64,000 bases of DNA from Methylobacterium tardum (GCF_023546765.1 NZ_CP097484.1:437501-501500); one strand, 5' to 3'. Positions 38,154 to 49,502 are shown, counted from the first letter of the stretch. Notes: a model not told the origin generated them from the sequence alone. Made by a program: numbers and translations.

Positions 38154-39239
38154 ATGCTGTACCTTCTCTCGGACCTGAGCAGCAGCTTCACGCCGCTCAA
38201 CGTGTTCCGCTACATCACCTTCCGCACCGGCGGCGCGCTGTTCACGGCGGGCCTGTTCGTGTTCTGGTTCGGGCCCTGGATCATCTCGCTGCTGCGCATC
38301 CGCCAGGGCAAGGGGCAGCCGATCCGCGAGGACGGTCCGCAGACCCATCTGCTGACCAAGCGCGGCACGCCGACCATGGGCGGGCTGATGATCCTGGCGG
38401 GCGCGATCGTGGCGATCCTGCTCTGGGCCAACCCGCGCAATCACTACGTCTGGGTGACGCTGACCGTCACCCTCGGCTTCGGCGCCATCGGCTTCTACGA
38501 CGACTACCTCAAGGTGACGAAGCAGTCGCACAAGGGCTTCTCGGGCAAGTTCCGCCTGGCCCTCGAGGCGGTGATCGCGATGGCGGCCTGCCTGACGATC
38601 GCGGTCTACTCGCCGGCCGCGCTCCAGAACCAGCTCGCCTTCCCGGTCTTCAAGGACGCGCTCCTGAACCTCAGCTGGTTCTACCCGCTGTTCGGCGCCT
38701 TCGTGATCGTGGGCGCCGGCAACGCCGTGAACATGACAGACGGCCTCGACGGCCTGGCGATCGTGCCGGTGATGATCGCCTGCGCCACCTTCGGGTTCAT
38801 CGCCTATCTGGTCGGCAACTCGTTCACCGCGAGCTACCTGCAGGTGAACTACGTCCGCGACTCGGGCGAGCTCGCCGTGGTCTGCGGCGCCGTGATCGGC
38901 GCCGGCCTCGGCTTCCTCTGGTTCAATGCGCCGCCGGCCCAGATCTTCATGGGCGATACCGGCTCCCTGGCCCTCGGCGGGCTCCTGGGCACCGTCGCGG
39001 TGGCGACGAAGCACGAGATCGTCCTGGCGATCGTCGGCGGCCTGTTCGTCCTCGAGATGATGTCGGTGATCATCCAGGTCGCCTCGTTCAAGCTCACCGG
39101 CAAGCGCGTCTTCCGGATGGCGCCGATCCACCACCATTTCGAGCAGAAGGGCTGGAAGGAGCCGCAGGTGGTCATCCGGTTCTGGATCATCGCCGTCATC
39201 CTGGCCATGGCGGGACTGGCGACGCTGAAGCTGCGCTGA
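38154..39239 (+). CDS. mraY: Phospho-MurNAc-pentapeptide transferase MraY
   Basis: A 361-residue membrane enzyme with ten predicted membrane segments that makes lipid I from UDP-MurNAc-pentapeptide and undecaprenyl phosphate. Family-defining motifs are [21 protein letters not shown] (first Asp pair), [25 protein letters not shown] and the histidine cluster [11 protein letters not shown]. Length and start are standard. A palindromic repeat and a 205-base gap separate it from murD, so downstream expression may depend on read-through. Confidence 0.96.
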   Translation: MLYLLSDLSSSFTPLNVFRYITFRTGGALFTAGLFVFWFGPWIISLLRIRQGKGQPIREDGPQTHLLTKRGTPTMGGLMILAGAIVAILLWANPRNHYVWVTLTVTLGFGAIGFYDDYLKVTKQSHKGFSGKFRLALEAVIAMAACLTIAVYSPAALQNQLAFPVFKDALLNLSWFYPLFGAFVIVGAGNAVNMTDGLDGLAIVPVMIACATFGFIAYLVGNSFTASYLQVNYVRDSGELAVVCGAVIGAGLGFLWFNAPPAQIFMGDTGSLALGGLLGTVAVATKHEIVLAIVGGLFVLEMMSVIIQVASFKLTGKRVFRMAPIHHHFEQKGWKEPQVVIRFWIIAVILAMAGLATLKLR

Positions 39240-39285
39240 GAAAATGTGATAGAGAGCCGCCTTAACTGGCTGATCCCACCCAGGT

Positions 39286-39398
39286 CCTCATCCTGAGGTG
39301 CCGTCGTGCAGCGGCGGCCTCGAAGGAGCCCTCCAGGGATCGCGCGCTCGCTGGAGGGCTCCTTCGAGGCTCGCTGACGCGAGCACCTCAGGATGAGG
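39286..39398. repeat. Nested palindromic repeat between mraY and murD
   Basis: The outer arms are 16-base perfect inverted repeats (CCTCATCCTGAGGTGC at 39286-39301 and its complement at 39383-39398). The inner arms are 20-base perfect inverted repeats (39317-39336 with 39351-39370) around a 14-base loop. 'CCTCATCCTGAGG' ends are typical of dispersed palindromic elements in Hyphomicrobiales. It lies on the coding side of the conserved cell-wall cluster and could form a very stable RNA hairpin within the transcript. Confidence 0.8.
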
Positions 39399-39444
39399 GA
39401 ATTGGATGGGATCGGCCCGGCCCCTTTCGCTTCTCGAGCTTCCC

Positions 39445-40809
39445 ATGACGCCCATCACCACCTTCGCCGACCGCACCGTCGCCCTGTTCGGGCTCGGCGG
39501 CTCCGGTCTCGCCACCGCGCTGGCGCTGAAGGCGGGCGGTGCCGGCGTGCGGGCCTGGGACGACAATGCCGACAGCCTCGCCCGGGCCCGTGAGGCCGGG
39601 ATCGAGACGCAGGATCTGCGCGAGGCCGAGTGGTCGGGCTTCGCCGCGCTCGTGCTCAGCCCCGGCGTGCCCCTGACCCATCCGGAGCCGCACTGGAGCG
39701 TCCGGCTCGCCCGCGACGCGGATGTCGAGATCATCGGCGATATCGAGCTGTTCTGCCGCGAGCGCCGGGCCCACGCCGCCGGGGCGCCGTTCGTGGCGAT
39801 CACCGGCACCAACGGCAAGTCGACCACCACGGCGCTGATCGCCCACGTGCTCGCGCAAGGAGGCCGCGACGTGCAGATGGGTGGCAATATCGGAACCGCG
39901 ATCCTGTCGCTGGAGCCGCCCGCCGCCGGCCGCGTCCACGTGATCGAGATGTCGTCGTTCCAGATCGACCTGACGCCGAGCCTCGATCCGAGCGTCGGCG
40001 TCCTGATGAACATCACCCCCGACCACCTCGACCGCCACGGCACCATGGAGCAGTACGCGGCCATCAAGGAGCGCCTGATCCGCGGTTCGGACCTCGCGGT
40101 GGTCGGCATCGACGATGCGCCCAGCCGAGCCATCGCCGACCGGCGCGGCGCCGATCTCGTGCGCGTGCACGTGCCCCACGGCGAGACACTCTGCACCGAC
40201 GCGCTGAGCGTGCGCGACGGGATCGTCCGCGATCCGGACGGTGCGGCGCTCGCCGACGTGAACGGGATTGGCTCGCTCCGGGGCGCCCATAACTGGCAGA
40301 ACGCCGCGGTGGCCGTGGCGGTGGCGCGGGCGCTCGGCCTCTCACCCGCGGAGATCCAGGCCGGGCTGACCTCGTTCCCGGGCCTGCCGCACCGGATGGA
40401 AGAGGTCGGGCGGCGCGGGCCCGTGCTGTTCGTCAACGATTCGAAGGCGACGAACGCGGATTCGACCGAGAAGGCGCTCACGGCCTTCCGGGACATCCAC
40501 TGGATCCTCGGCGGCAAGCCGAAGGACGGCGGCATTTTCCCGCTGGTGCCGTATTTCGAGCGGGTCGCCCACGCGTACCTGATCGGCGCCGCCTCCGATG
40601 CCTTCGCGGCGACGCTGGAGGGCGCCGTCCCCTACACCCGCTGCGAGACCCTGGAGGTGGCGGTCCCGAAGGCCGCCGAGAACGCTGCCGCCTCGGGCGC
40701 CCCGGAGCCCGTTGTGCTGCTCTCGCCGGCCTGCGCCTCCTACGACCAGTTCCGGAACTTCGAGATCCGCGGCAACCGTTTCCGGGAGCTGGTGCAGGCG
40801 CTGCCCTGA
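39445..40809 (+). CDS. murD: UDP-MurNAc-Ala:D-Glu ligase MurD
   Basis: A 454-residue Mur ligase that adds D-glutamate. Motifs are the N-terminal dinucleotide-like [29 protein letters not shown], the ATP loop [41 protein letters not shown], and in the C-terminal domain [13 protein letters not shown] and [10 protein letters not shown]. The ATG at 39445 begins the conserved domain; an earlier in-frame ATG at 39406 sits at the edge of the palindromic repeat. The gene is convergent with the chemoreceptor gene. Confidence 0.95.
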   Translation: MTPITTFADRTVALFGLGGSGLATALALKAGGAGVRAWDDNADSLARAREAGIETQDLREAEWSGFAALVLSPGVPLTHPEPHWSVRLARDADVEIIGDIELFCRERRAHAAGAPFVAITGTNGKSTTTALIAHVLAQGGRDVQMGGNIGTAILSLEPPAAGRVHVIEMSSFQIDLTPSLDPSVGVLMNITPDHLDRHGTMEQYAAIKERLIRGSDLAVVGIDDAPSRAIADRRGADLVRVHVPHGETLCTDALSVRDGIVRDPDGAALADVNGIGSLRGAHNWQNAAVAVAVARALGLSPAEIQAGLTSFPGLPHRMEEVGRRGPVLFVNDSKATNADSTEKALTAFRDIHWILGGKPKDGGIFPLVPYFERVAHAYLIGAASDAFAATLEGAVPYTRCETLEVAVPKAAENAAASGAPEPVVLLSPACASYDQFRNFEIRGNRFRELVQALP

Positions 40810-40821
40810 GGCAGCGCCGCC

Positions 40822-42297
40822 TCAGCGCGCCAGCACCTTGGCGGCGTCGCGGGTGGTGCCCACCGCCTGCGAAACGTCGGCCACGGACTGAACGATCGCC
40901 CCAATATTGCCGGTGATCGCCGTGACCGCCCCGGCAGCGCTCTGCATGTTCTCGGCGAGATCGCGCGTCACCGCGCTCTGCTCCTCGATGGCCGCCGCGG
41001 TCGCCACGACGGTCTCGCGCATCACCGAGACCGAGGTTCCGATCGAGCTCAGCGCTCCCACCACCTCCTGCGAGACGCGCTGCACGCTGGCGATCTCGCC
41101 GTTGATCTGCCCGGTGGCGCGCGCTGCCTGATCGGCCAGCGCCTTCACCTCGGAGGCGACGACCGCGAAGCCGCGGCCCGCCTCGCCGGCGCGGGCCGCC
41201 TCGATCGTGGCATTGAGCGCCAGCAGGTTGATCTGGCCGGCGATGTTCTGGATCAGGCCGACGATGCTGGTCATCGCGGTCGCGGTCTCAGCGAGGCGCT
41301 TGGTGTGGCCGTCCGCCTCCTGGACGCAGGCATAGGCGGTGTCGGTGGCGCCCTGCGAGCGGACGATGCTCTGCGACATCTCCGCCACGGACGCGGCCAG
41401 CTCTTCGGCCGCCGCCGCCACGGTCTGGACGTTGCCGGAGGTCGAGTCCGCGGCCGAGGAGGCCAGGGCGGCCGCCCGCGTCGAGTGCGTCACCGCCTGC
41501 TCGATCTCGCCGAAGTTCCGGTCGATCAGCGTGCGCAGGTCGGCGAGAAGGCGGACTTGGTCGGTGATGTCGGTGGCGAACTTCACAACCTTGTAGGGCC
41601 GGCCGGCGGCATCGAAGATCGGGTTGTAGGACGCCTGAATCCAGACTTCGCGACCGCCCTTGCCGACGCGCCGGAACTGCGCCGCCTGATAGGTCCCGTT
41701 CCGCAGCGCCGCCCAGAACGCGCGGTACGCCTCGCTGTCGCGCTGGCCGGGCTCGGCGAACAGGCTGTGGTGCTGCCCAATCACTTCCCCTCGTGTGTAG
41801 CCCATCGCGGCCAGGAAGTTGTCGTTGGCCTCAAGCACCGTACCGTCGAGGTCGAACGCGATGACGGCCTGCACCTTGTGGATGGCCTCGATCTGTCCCG
41901 CGCGGTCGGCCTCCTCGGTCCGCTGCTGGGTGATGTCGGTGGCGAATTTCACCACCTTGTAGGGCCGGCCGCGGCTGTCGAGCACCGGATTGTAGGACGC
42001 CTGGATACAGATCCTGCGGCCGCCCCGGCCGACCCGCTGGAACTGTCCGCTCTCGAACGTGCCCGAACGCAGGCGCTCCCAGAGCGCGCGGTACTCGGGC
42101 GAGTCCCGCTGCGCCGGATCCATGAACATGCTGTGGTGCTGCCCGACGATCTCCGGCAGCGTGTAGCCGACCACAGCCAGGAAATTGCTGTTGGCCGAGA
42201 GGATCTTCCCGGAGAGGTCGAACTCGATGACGCCCTGAACGCGGTCGAGGGCCGCGAGCTTGGCCTGCGCTTCACGGACGTTCAGGGCAGAGAACAT
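40822..42297 (-). CDS. Soluble methyl-accepting chemotaxis protein with two tandem PAS domains
   Basis: A 491-residue receptor without membrane segments. Two PAS domains (about residues 15-130 and 137-250) are nearly duplicates of each other, both containing GQHHS, QASYNP and [14 protein letters not shown]. They are followed by a methyl-accepting signalling domain whose hairpin tip region reads [40 protein letters not shown], the hallmark of MCPs. PAS domains of this kind often bind haem or flavin, but the ligand is not visible. It sits on the opposite strand between murD and ftsW, and no che genes are near. Start ATG at 42295-42297; an in-frame ATG at 42330 adds 11 residues. Confidence 0.9.
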   Translation of the reverse strand: MFSALNVREAQAKLAALDRVQGVIEFDLSGKILSANSNFLAVVGYTLPEIVGQHHSMFMDPAQRDSPEYRALWERLRSGTFESGQFQRVGRGGRRICIQASYNPVLDSRGRPYKVVKFATDITQQRTEEADRAGQIEAIHKVQAVIAFDLDGTVLEANDNFLAAMGYTRGEVIGQHHSLFAEPGQRDSEAYRAFWAALRNGTYQAAQFRRVGKGGREVWIQASYNPIFDAAGRPYKVVKFATDITDQVRLLADLRTLIDRNFGEIEQAVTHSTRAAALASSAADSTSGNVQTVAAAAEELAASVAEMSQSIVRSQGATDTAYACVQEADGHTKRLAETATAMTSIVGLIQNIAGQINLLALNATIEAARAGEAGRGFAVVASEVKALADQAARATGQINGEIASVQRVSQEVVGALSSIGTSVSVMRETVVATAAAIEEQSAVTRDLAENMQSAAGAVTAITGNIGAIVQSVADVSQAVGTTRDAAKVLAR

Positions 42298-42643
42298 GGC
42301 GAGGGAGCTTCCGCTTGGCGGATCCGGCATCGCCGAGCGGCACCCGGTTCAGGTGGCTCGCCGATCCGCAACTGACATCCAAGAGTTGCATCGAGGGTAT
42401 TAACATAGAGTGATATCTGTTCTTTGGACGATGGAACTCGAACGACACGCGTGAGGTTTTCACCGCCTCTCGGGCGGTATCGGCAGCACCGACATCTGGC
42501 TTCGGCGCTCGACCGGCGCCACGGCACGGACAGAGTCGGCGGCGCAGCATCGCCACGCATAAGTCTCCGTTTACCATTCCTGCACAGGATCGACTCCGAC
42601 CCGCGCGGATCGGCATCCGCGCGGCCTGGAGTCGTTGCCCGGC

Positions 42644-43810
42644 ATGATGTCACGCGCGGAACGCACCCCCCTGACGGACTGGTGGTGGACGGTCGATCGC
42701 GGGCTCCTCGCGGCCCTGTTCGCCCTGATGGTGGCCGGGCTCGTCTTCCTGATGGGCGGCGGCCCGCCGGTGGCCGAGCGGATCGGCCTGCCGACCTTCT
42801 ACTTCCTGAACCGGCAGGCGATGTATCTCGCCCCGACGATCCTGCTGATCTGCGCGGTCTCGTTCCTGTCCCTGCGCGGCATCCGCCGGCTCGCGCTGAT
42901 CACCTGGGTCTGCGGCGTCGTCCTGTGCCTGCTCGCCGGCAAGTTCGGCCCCGAGATCAAGGGCGCGCATCGCTGGATCCAGTTCGGCTCCTTCGGCCTG
43001 CAGCCCTCGGAATTCGTGAAGCCGGCCTTCGTGGTCGTGGCCGCCTGGGCCTTCTCGGAGGGTGCGCAGCGCCGCGACATGCCGGGCGGCATCCTGGCGC
43101 TGCTGCTCCTGCCGATCACCATCGTGCCGCTGCTGCTCCAGCCCGATTTCGGCCAGACCATGCTGATTACCATGGTGTGGTGCGCGCTGTTCTTCGTGGC
43201 CGGCCTCCACCTGATCTGGGTGGCCGTCCTCGGCGTGCTGGGCCTTGGGGGTGTCTTCGCTGCCTACTTGTTCTTCCATCACGTCCGTGAGCGCTTCAAC
43301 AAGTTCCTCGACCGGGATTCCGGCGGCGGCTTCCAGGATTTCTGGTCGCGCGAATCGTTCCGCTCGGGCGGCTGGTTCGGCACGGGCCCGGGGGAGGGCG
43401 TGGCCAAGCGCCACCTGCCGGACGCGCATACCGACTTCATCTTCTCGGTCACCGGCGAGGAATTCGGCGTGATCGTCTGCCTGTGCCTCGTGGCCCTGTT
43501 CGCCTTCATCGTGCTGCGCGGCCTCAAGCTCGCCCGGCGCACGGACGACACCTTCTCGCGGCTGGCGATCACCGGCCTGACCACGCTGTTCGGCCTCCAG
43601 GCCTGCATCAACATGGCGGTGAACACCCAGCTGATGCCCGCCAAGGGCATGACGCTGCCCTTCGTCTCCTACGGCGGCTCCTCGCTGATCTCGCTGGCGC
43701 TCGGCACCGGCTTCCTCGTCGCCCTGACCCGCAAGCGCCCCCGCACCGTGATGCTCAGCCAGAAGCCCCCCGGCACCGCGCCCGCTACCGTCGCCGGAGT
43801 GATGCGGTGA
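42644..43810 (+). CDS. ftsW: Lipid II polymerase FtsW (SEDS family)
   Basis: A 388-residue polytopic membrane protein, with about ten membrane segments, that polymerises septal glycan strands with FtsI. Family features are the WWWTVDRGLLA start, RWIQFGSFGLQPSEFVKPAF, LLQPDFGQT, the catalytic-region segment DRDSGGGFQDFWSRESFRSGGWFGTGPGEG and LPDAHTDFIFSVTGEEFG, and at the end LPFVSYGGSSLISLALG. The start is ATG 42644 (42647 also possible; a TTG at 42635 sits nearest the GGAG). Its stop overlaps the murG start by four bases. Confidence 0.95.
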   Translation: MMSRAERTPLTDWWWTVDRGLLAALFALMVAGLVFLMGGGPPVAERIGLPTFYFLNRQAMYLAPTILLICAVSFLSLRGIRRLALITWVCGVVLCLLAGKFGPEIKGAHRWIQFGSFGLQPSEFVKPAFVVVAAWAFSEGAQRRDMPGGILALLLLPITIVPLLLQPDFGQTMLITMVWCALFFVAGLHLIWVAVLGVLGLGGVFAAYLFFHHVRERFNKFLDRDSGGGFQDFWSRESFRSGGWFGTGPGEGVAKRHLPDAHTDFIFSVTGEEFGVIVCLCLVALFAFIVLRGLKLARRTDDTFSRLAITGLTTLFGLQACINMAVNTQLMPAKGMTLPFVSYGGSSLISLALGTGFLVALTRKRPRTVMLSQKPPGTAPATVAGVMR

Positions 43811-44916
43811 CGGTCTTCACCCCCACGATCCTGCTCTGCGCGGGCGGCACCGGCGGCCACCTGTTCCCGGCCGAGAGTCTCGCCCACGCGCTGCGCGCCC
43901 GTGGCGTAAGGGTGGCGCTCGCCACCGATGCCCGGGTCGACGCGATCGCGTCCGAGTTCCCGGCCTCCGAGGTGGTGACCATCGCGTCGGCGACGCCGTC
44001 CGGCCGGTCGCCGCTGAAGCGGGCCGGCGCCGTGCTGACGCTCGGCCGCGGCTTCGGCGTGGCCGCCAAGGAGATCCGCCGGATCAACCCGGCCGCGATC
44101 GTGGGCTTCGGCGGCTACCCGACCGTCCCGCCGGTGCTCGCCGGTCAGATCCTGCGCGTGCCGACGATCCTGCACGAGCAGAACGCCGTGATGGGCCGGG
44201 CCAACGCCTTCCTGGCGCGAGGCGCCCGCGCCATCGCCACCGGCTTCAAGGTCGTGCGCGGCGTGCCCGACAAGGCGCAGGCCCCCCGGATCCACACCGG
44301 CAACCCGCTCCGCCCGGCCGTCATCGAGGCGGCCAAGACCCCGTATCCGGCCTTCGGCCCGGACGCGGTCCTGCGCCTCCTGGTGTTCGGCGGCAGCCAG
44401 GGCGCCCGGGTCATGGGCGAGGTCGTCCCCGAGGCGATCGCGCGCCTGACCGACGCGCTGCGCGCCCGGCTGCACCTCGTCCAGCAGGTCCGGCCGGAGG
44501 ATCTGACGGCAGTGCAGAACCGCTACCTTGCCATGGGGCTCGCGGGGATCGAGGCGGCGCCGTTCTTCAAGGACCTGCCCGCCCGCATGGCGGCAAGCCA
44601 CTTGGTGGTCTCGCGATCGGGCGCTTCCACGGTCTCGGAACTGGCGGCGATCGGCCGCCCGGCGATCCTCGTGCCGCTGCCCGGCGCGCTGGATCAGGAC
44701 CAGGCCGCCAACGCCGCGACCCTCGAGGCGATCGGCGCGGCTTTGGCCGTGAAGCAGGCCGATTTCACGCCGGATCGCCTCGTGGCGGACCTCACCGCCT
44801 GCTTCGAGACGCCGGCAAAATTGACCGCGGCGGCCGATGCGGCCAGAAGCGCCGGCATCCACGACGCCGCCGAGCGGCTGGCCGAGGTCGTCATCCAGAC
44901 GGCCGCCCGCACCTGA
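43807..44916 (+). CDS. murG: UDP-GlcNAc:lipid I transferase MurG
   Basis: A 369-residue peripheral GT28 glycosyltransferase that forms lipid II. Motifs are [15 protein letters not shown] near the N-terminus, [60 protein letters not shown] and DQDQAANA. The start is GTG 43807, overlapping the ftsW stop (GTGA), with coding similarity from the first residues. murC follows after 49 bases. Confidence 0.95.
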   Translation: MTVFTPTILLCAGGTGGHLFPAESLAHALRARGVRVALATDARVDAIASEFPASEVVTIASATPSGRSPLKRAGAVLTLGRGFGVAAKEIRRINPAAIVGFGGYPTVPPVLAGQILRVPTILHEQNAVMGRANAFLARGARAIATGFKVVRGVPDKAQAPRIHTGNPLRPAVIEAAKTPYPAFGPDAVLRLLVFGGSQGARVMGEVVPEAIARLTDALRARLHLVQQVRPEDLTAVQNRYLAMGLAGIEAAPFFKDLPARMAASHLVVSRSGASTVSELAAIGRPAILVPLPGALDQDQAANAATLEAIGAALAVKQADFTPDRLVADLTACFETPAKLTAAADAARSAGIHDAAERLAEVVIQTAART

Positions 44917-44965
44917 TCCTCAAGGGATTTCGCACCGGCGATCCCGCCACCAGACGGTTCGACCC

Positions 44966-46372
44966 ATGAAGCTGCCCGACAAGCTCGGACCCATCCACTT
45001 CATCGGCATCGGCGGCATTGGCATGTCCGGCATCGCCGAGGTGATGCACAACCTCGGCTATACGGTGCAGGGGTCGGACGCGTCCGACAACGCCAATGTC
45101 CGCCGTCTCGCCGAGAAGGGCATGCGCACCTTCGTCGGCCACAATGCCGACAACGTCGCGGAGGCCGCCCTGGTCGTGGTCTCGACGGCGATCCGGCGTG
45201 ACAATCCCGAGTTGCAGGCCGCACGGGAGCGCCGTCTCCCGGTCGTGCGCCGGGCCGAGATGCTGGCCGAGCTGATGCGCTTCAAGTCCTGCGTCGCCAT
45301 CGCGGGCACGCACGGCAAGACCACGACCACCTCGCTGGTCGCGACCCTGCTCGACGCCGGCGCCCTCGACCCGACCGTGATCAACGGCGGCATCATCAAT
45401 GCCTACGGCACCAACGCCCGGATGGGCGCGGGCGAGTGGATGGTGGTGGAGGCCGACGAGTCGGACGGCACCTTCCTGAAGCTGCCGGCCGATGTCGCGA
45501 TCGTCACCAACATCGATCCCGAGCACCTCGACCATTTCGGCTCGTTCGACGCCATCAAGGACGCGTTCCGGCGCTTCATCGACAACATCCCGTTCTACGG
45601 CTTCGCGGTGATGTGCATCGATCATCCGGTGGTGCAGGACCTCGTCGGCCATATCGAGGACCGGCGGATCATCACCTACGGTGAGAATCCGCAGGCCGAC
45701 GTGCGCCTGATCGACGTGGACCTGCGCGGCGGCCAGAGCCGCTTCCGGGTGATGATCCGCGACCGTCGCCCCGGCTACCGGATGGAGATGGAGGATCTCG
45801 TGCTGCCGATGCCCGGCAAGCACAACGCGCTCAACGCCACGGCGGCGCTCGCCGTCGCGCACGAGCTCGGCGTCAAGCCGGACGCGATCCGCCAGGCGCT
45901 CGCCGGATTCGGCGGCGTGAAGCGGCGCTTCACCCGCACCGGCGAGTGGAACGGCGCCACGATCTTCGACGATTACGGACACCATCCGGTGGAGATCAAG
46001 GCGGTGCTCAAGGCCGCCCGGGCCTCGACCGAGCACGGCGTCGTCGCGGTCGTGCAGCCGCACCGCTACACCCGCCTCCAGTCGCTGTTCGGCGATTTCT
46101 GCACCTGCTTCAACGATGCCGACACGGTCATCGTCGCGCCGGTCTACGCGGCCGGCGAGCAGCCGATCGAGGGCTTCGACCGCGACAGCCTCGTGGCGGG
46201 TCTCCGCTCCCGCGGCCACCGCGACGCACGGGCGCTGGAGCGGCCGGAGGAGCTGGCCGGGATCATCGCGGACCTCGCCAAGCCCGGCGACTACGTGGTC
46301 TGTCTCGGGGCCGGCACCATCACCCAATGGGCCTACGCGCTGCCGGGCGAACTCGCCGCGCGGGGACGGTAG
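44966..46372 (+). CDS. murC: UDP-N-acetylmuramate:L-alanine ligase MurC
   Basis: A 468-residue Mur ligase that adds the first amino acid. N-terminal nucleotide site [23 protein letters not shown] loop [41 protein letters not shown], and in the C-terminal domain [11 protein letters not shown] and [11 protein letters not shown]. Length and motifs are standard. A 199-base gap before murB contains no recognisable gene. Confidence 0.96.
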   Translation: MKLPDKLGPIHFIGIGGIGMSGIAEVMHNLGYTVQGSDASDNANVRRLAEKGMRTFVGHNADNVAEAALVVVSTAIRRDNPELQAARERRLPVVRRAEMLAELMRFKSCVAIAGTHGKTTTTSLVATLLDAGALDPTVINGGIINAYGTNARMGAGEWMVVEADESDGTFLKLPADVAIVTNIDPEHLDHFGSFDAIKDAFRRFIDNIPFYGFAVMCIDHPVVQDLVGHIEDRRIITYGENPQADVRLIDVDLRGGQSRFRVMIRDRRPGYRMEMEDLVLPMPGKHNALNATAALAVAHELGVKPDAIRQALAGFGGVKRRFTRTGEWNGATIFDDYGHHPVEIKAVLKAARASTEHGVVAVVQPHRYTRLQSLFGDFCTCFNDADTVIVAPVYAAGEQPIEGFDRDSLVAGLRSRGHRDARALERPEELAGIIADLAKPGDYVVCLGAGTITQWAYALPGELAARGR

Positions 46373-46571
46373 GCGCGGTGCATGAGCCTGCCCCGAGAGG
46401 CCTCTCGGGCCGGCGGCACCTTCGACCGTCTACACTGGGCTGCGCTCTGAGGATGAACCCGGCGGTGACTCTCCGGACCCCGGCCTCGCAGCGTCCGCTG
46501 CCACCCCGATGCGGCGACACCAGGATCGCCGCATCCCTCTTCCCGCAGGCGGGACGAGGGGAGACACACAG

Positions 46572-47498
46572 ATGACCGCCTCTCTGCACGATCGCATCCG
46601 GGCCGCCGCGCCCGACCTCCGCGGGCGCCTGCTCGCCGACCAGCCGCTCGCCGACCTGACGTGGTTCCGGGTCGGCGGATCGGCCGAAATCCTGTTCACG
46701 CCGGCCGACGAGGAGGATCTCGCCCGCCTGCTCGCGTCCCTCGATCCGGACGTGCCCGTCACGGTGATCGGGCTCGGCTCGAACCTGATCGTGCGGGACG
46801 GCGGCATCCCCGGTGTCGTCGTGCGCCTCGGCGGCAAGGCCTTCGGCAGCGTTGCGATCGATGGCGACACGCTGGCGGTCGGCACCGCAGTCCCGGACAT
46901 GCGCCTCGCCAAGGCCGCGGCTGAGGCCGGGCTCGACGGGCTCGCCTTCTATCGCGGCATCCCCGGCTCGATCGGCGGGGCCTTGCGCATGAACGCGGGC
47001 GCGCATGGTGGCGAGACGACCGACGTGCTGGTTGAGGCTCGCGGCATCGATCGCAAGGGGCAGGCGCGCACCTTCACCCACGCCGACATGGGCTTCTCGT
47101 ACCGGCATTCGGGCGTGCCGGAGGATGTGATCCTCACGAGCGCCCTGTTCCGGGGCAGGCCCGGCGAACGGGCGGCCATCGAGGCCGAGATGGAGCGGGT
47201 CACCGCCGCCCGCGAGGCCGCCCAGCCGATCCGGGAGCGCACCGGCGGCTCGACCTTCGCCAACCCGGAAGGCGGCAAGGCGTGGCAGTTGATCGACGCC
47301 GCCGGCTGCCGCGGGCTGAGGCGGGGCGGCGCCCAGGTCAGCGAGATGCACTGCAACTTCCTGATCAACACCGGCAGCGCGACCGCGGCCGATATCGAGG
47401 GACTCGGCGAGGAAGTTCGTCGGCGGGTGCGCGAGACGAGCGGGGTCGAGCTGCGCTGGGAGATCCGGCGCATCGGCCGGCCCACCGGCGCAACGTGA
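46572..47498 (+). CDS. murB: UDP-N-acetylenolpyruvoylglucosamine reductase MurB
   Basis: A 308-residue FAD-dependent reductase that produces UDP-MurNAc. Seen are [15 protein letters not shown], the FAD-binding [40 protein letters not shown], the [11 protein letters not shown] segment with the active serine, and [18 protein letters not shown]. The short C-terminus fits the type II form. The ATG at 46572 follows GGGGAGAC. Slightly set apart from both neighbours, but on the same strand. Confidence 0.95.
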   Translation: MTASLHDRIRAAAPDLRGRLLADQPLADLTWFRVGGSAEILFTPADEEDLARLLASLDPDVPVTVIGLGSNLIVRDGGIPGVVVRLGGKAFGSVAIDGDTLAVGTAVPDMRLAKAAAEAGLDGLAFYRGIPGSIGGALRMNAGAHGGETTDVLVEARGIDRKGQARTFTHADMGFSYRHSGVPEDVILTSALFRGRPGERAAIEAEMERVTAAREAAQPIRERTGGSTFANPEGGKAWQLIDAAGCRGLRRGGAQVSEMHCNFLINTGSATAADIEGLGEEVRRRVRETSGVELRWEIRRIGRPTGAT

Positions 47499-47609
47499 GA
47501 GCGGTGTTCCGGACGCGCCGGTGCGGCCGAGATCCGATGCTCGGCTGCCGCGGCGACCGTTCGGGTGCGTTCAGATCCTGACTGAAGCAAACCTATTCGA
47601 GGTGCCCTG

Positions 47610-48533
47610 ATGTCCAAGCACGTCGCCGTCCTGCTGGGCGGCACCTCCGCCGAGCGCGAAGTCTCGCTCAATTCCGGCAAGGCCTGCGCCGACGCCCTGG
47701 AAGGCGAGGGCTACCGGGTCACGCGGGTCGATGTCGGTCCCGACATCGCCTCGGTGCTGTCGGCGCTCAGGCCGGACGTCGCCTTCAACGCGCTGCACGG
47801 CCCGGACGGCGAGGACGGCACGATTCAGGGTCTCCTGGAGATCCTCAAGATCCCCTACACCCATTCCGGCGTCCTCGCCTCGGCGCTCGCCATGAACAAG
47901 GAGCGGGCCAAGACCGTTATGCGCGCCGCCGGCGTCGACGTGCCGGAGGGCCGGATCGTTAACCGTCATGCGGCCGCCAAGACACACCCCCTGCCGCCAC
48001 CCTACGTCGTGAAACCCATCGCGGAAGGCTCATCGGTGGGTGTGATCATCGTGCGCGACGGCCGCTCGCACCCGCCCCAGATCCTCGCCTCCGAGGAGTG
48101 GACGTTCGGCGAGCAAGTCCTTGCAGAACCTTACATAGCCGGCCGCGAACTGACCTGCGGCGTGATGGGCGACAGGGCCCTCGGCGTGATCGAGGTGAAG
48201 GCCGCGACGGGCGACTGGTACGACTACGACGCCAAATACGCCCCGGGGGGGTCGATCCACGTCCTCCCGGCCGAACTTAAACCAAATGTTTACCAGCGTG
48301 TCCAAGAACTGTCGTTAACGGCGCATCAAGCACTGGGCTGTCGGGGCGTCAGCCGTGCCGACCTTCGATTCGACGACACACCGGGTGGAACCGGTCTGCT
48401 CGTCGTGCTGGAGGTCAACACGCAACCCGGCATGACCCAGACGAGCCTTGTGCCGGAGATGGCGGCCCATGCGGGCCTGAGTTTCGGTGAGCTCGTCCGA
48501 TGGATGGTGGAGGACGCTTCCCTGAATCGCTGA
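47610..48533 (+). CDS. ddl: D-alanine-D-alanine ligase
   Basis: A 307-residue ATP-grasp ligase that makes the D-Ala-D-Ala dipeptide used by MurF. Motifs: VAVLLGGTSAEREVSL, FNALHGPDGEDGTIQGLLE, PYTHSGVLASALAMNKERAK, the KPIAEGSSVGV loop, and the metal-binding CRGVSRADLRFDD and LEVNTQPGMT segments. The last 34 bases overlap the ftsQ reading frame, a common arrangement in this cluster. Confidence 0.95.
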   Translation: MSKHVAVLLGGTSAEREVSLNSGKACADALEGEGYRVTRVDVGPDIASVLSALRPDVAFNALHGPDGEDGTIQGLLEILKIPYTHSGVLASALAMNKERAKTVMRAAGVDVPEGRIVNRHAAAKTHPLPPPYVVKPIAEGSSVGVIIVRDGRSHPPQILASEEWTFGEQVLAEPYIAGRELTCGVMGDRALGVIEVKAATGDWYDYDAKYAPGGSIHVLPAELKPNVYQRVQELSLTAHQALGCRGVSRADLRFDDTPGGTGLLVVLEVNTQPGMTQTSLVPEMAAHAGLSFGELVRWMVEDASLNR

Positions 48534-49450
48534 GCGGCGACGCCGCCGGCCGGATCGGTCCCGCGCGCCGCCTCGGCGCCGCCCTGGGCCGGCTCATCGG
48601 CCGCCCTGCGCGCTCGCTCTCGGTCCGCCGCGCCCGCCCCGGCCAGCGCCTGGGCGAGCGCCTGCCCCGCGGCGTCGGCGTCGTCGGGGTCTCGGTATCC
48701 CTCGCCGCCGTGGCGCTCGCCGGCTTCGTGGCGAGCGGACGCTACGACGCCTTCGTGGCCGAGCAGGGCCGCCCGCTGGACATCGCCGCACGCCTGACCG
48801 GCTTCGGCGTCGAGCGCGTGACCATCTCGGGCATCTCCCGGATGTATGAGCGCGAGGTTTTGGCGGCCGCCGGCATCGACTGGCGCTCCTCCGTGCCGTT
48901 CCTCGACGTCAGCGCGGTGCGCGAGAAGCTGCTGCGCGTGCCGCTGATCGCCCAGGCCTCGGTCCGCAAGATCTACCCCAACGAGATCGCCATCACCCAG
49001 GTGGAGCGCGAGCCCGCGGCCCTCTGGCAGAAGAACGGCGAGATCAGCGTCATCGCCGCCGACGGCACGGTCATCGATGCCATGCGCGACGACCGCTATG
49101 CCAGCCTGCCGCTGGTCGTCGGCGAGGACGCGAACACCAAGCTTCCCGAGTACCTCGCCCTGATCGCGGCCGCCGGGCCGCTGGCCGAGCGGATCAAGGC
49201 CGGCACCTACGTGTCCGGCCGGCGCTGGACCCTCAAGCTCGACGGCGTCGACGTGCGCCTGCCCGAGGCCGATCCGGCCGCCGCGCTCGCCCGCCTCGTC
49301 CGGTTCGAGCGCGAGGCCGGCCTGCTCGAGAAGGACATCATCGCCGTGGATCTGCGCATGCCGGACCGCCTCGTGGTGCGCCTGACCGAAGAGGCTGCCG
49401 CCACCCGCGCGGAAGCCCAGAAGGCGAAGAAGAAGGGCACGGCCAGCTGA
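48500..49450 (+). CDS. ftsQ: Cell division protein FtsQ
   Basis: A 316-residue bitopic divisome protein. A basic cytoplasmic N-terminus of about 58 residues is followed by one membrane segment (roughly 60-80), a POTRA domain (VERVTISGISRMYEREVLAAAG onward) and the FtsQ beta domain including LRVPLIAQASVRKIYPNEIAITQVEREPAA. The C-terminus is Lys/Ala-rich. The ATG at 48500 lies inside the end of ddl; a later start would remove basic residues but not the domain. ftsA follows after 52 bases. Confidence 0.93.
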   Translation: MDGGGRFPESLSGDAAGRIGPARRLGAALGRLIGRPARSLSVRRARPGQRLGERLPRGVGVVGVSVSLAAVALAGFVASGRYDAFVAEQGRPLDIAARLTGFGVERVTISGISRMYEREVLAAAGIDWRSSVPFLDVSAVREKLLRVPLIAQASVRKIYPNEIAITQVEREPAALWQKNGEISVIAADGTVIDAMRDDRYASLPLVVGEDANTKLPEYLALIAAAGPLAERIKAGTYVSGRRWTLKLDGVDVRLPEADPAAALARLVRFEREAGLLEKDIIAVDLRMPDRLVVRLTEEAAATRAEAQKAKKKGTAS

Positions 49451-49502
49451 TGCCCTCGACCAAGATCTCCGCCCGTCCCGCATCCCGCGTCCGGTAGCGT
49501 CA

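Noticed and set aside
43279..43650. Reverse-strand short frames inside ftsW and other genes as small proteins
   Set aside because: No ribosome-binding site, no conservation-like pattern and complete overlap with strong genes.
46373..46571. A small gene between murC and murB
   Set aside because: Open frames exist in the gap but show no start signal or similarity; treated as intergenic.
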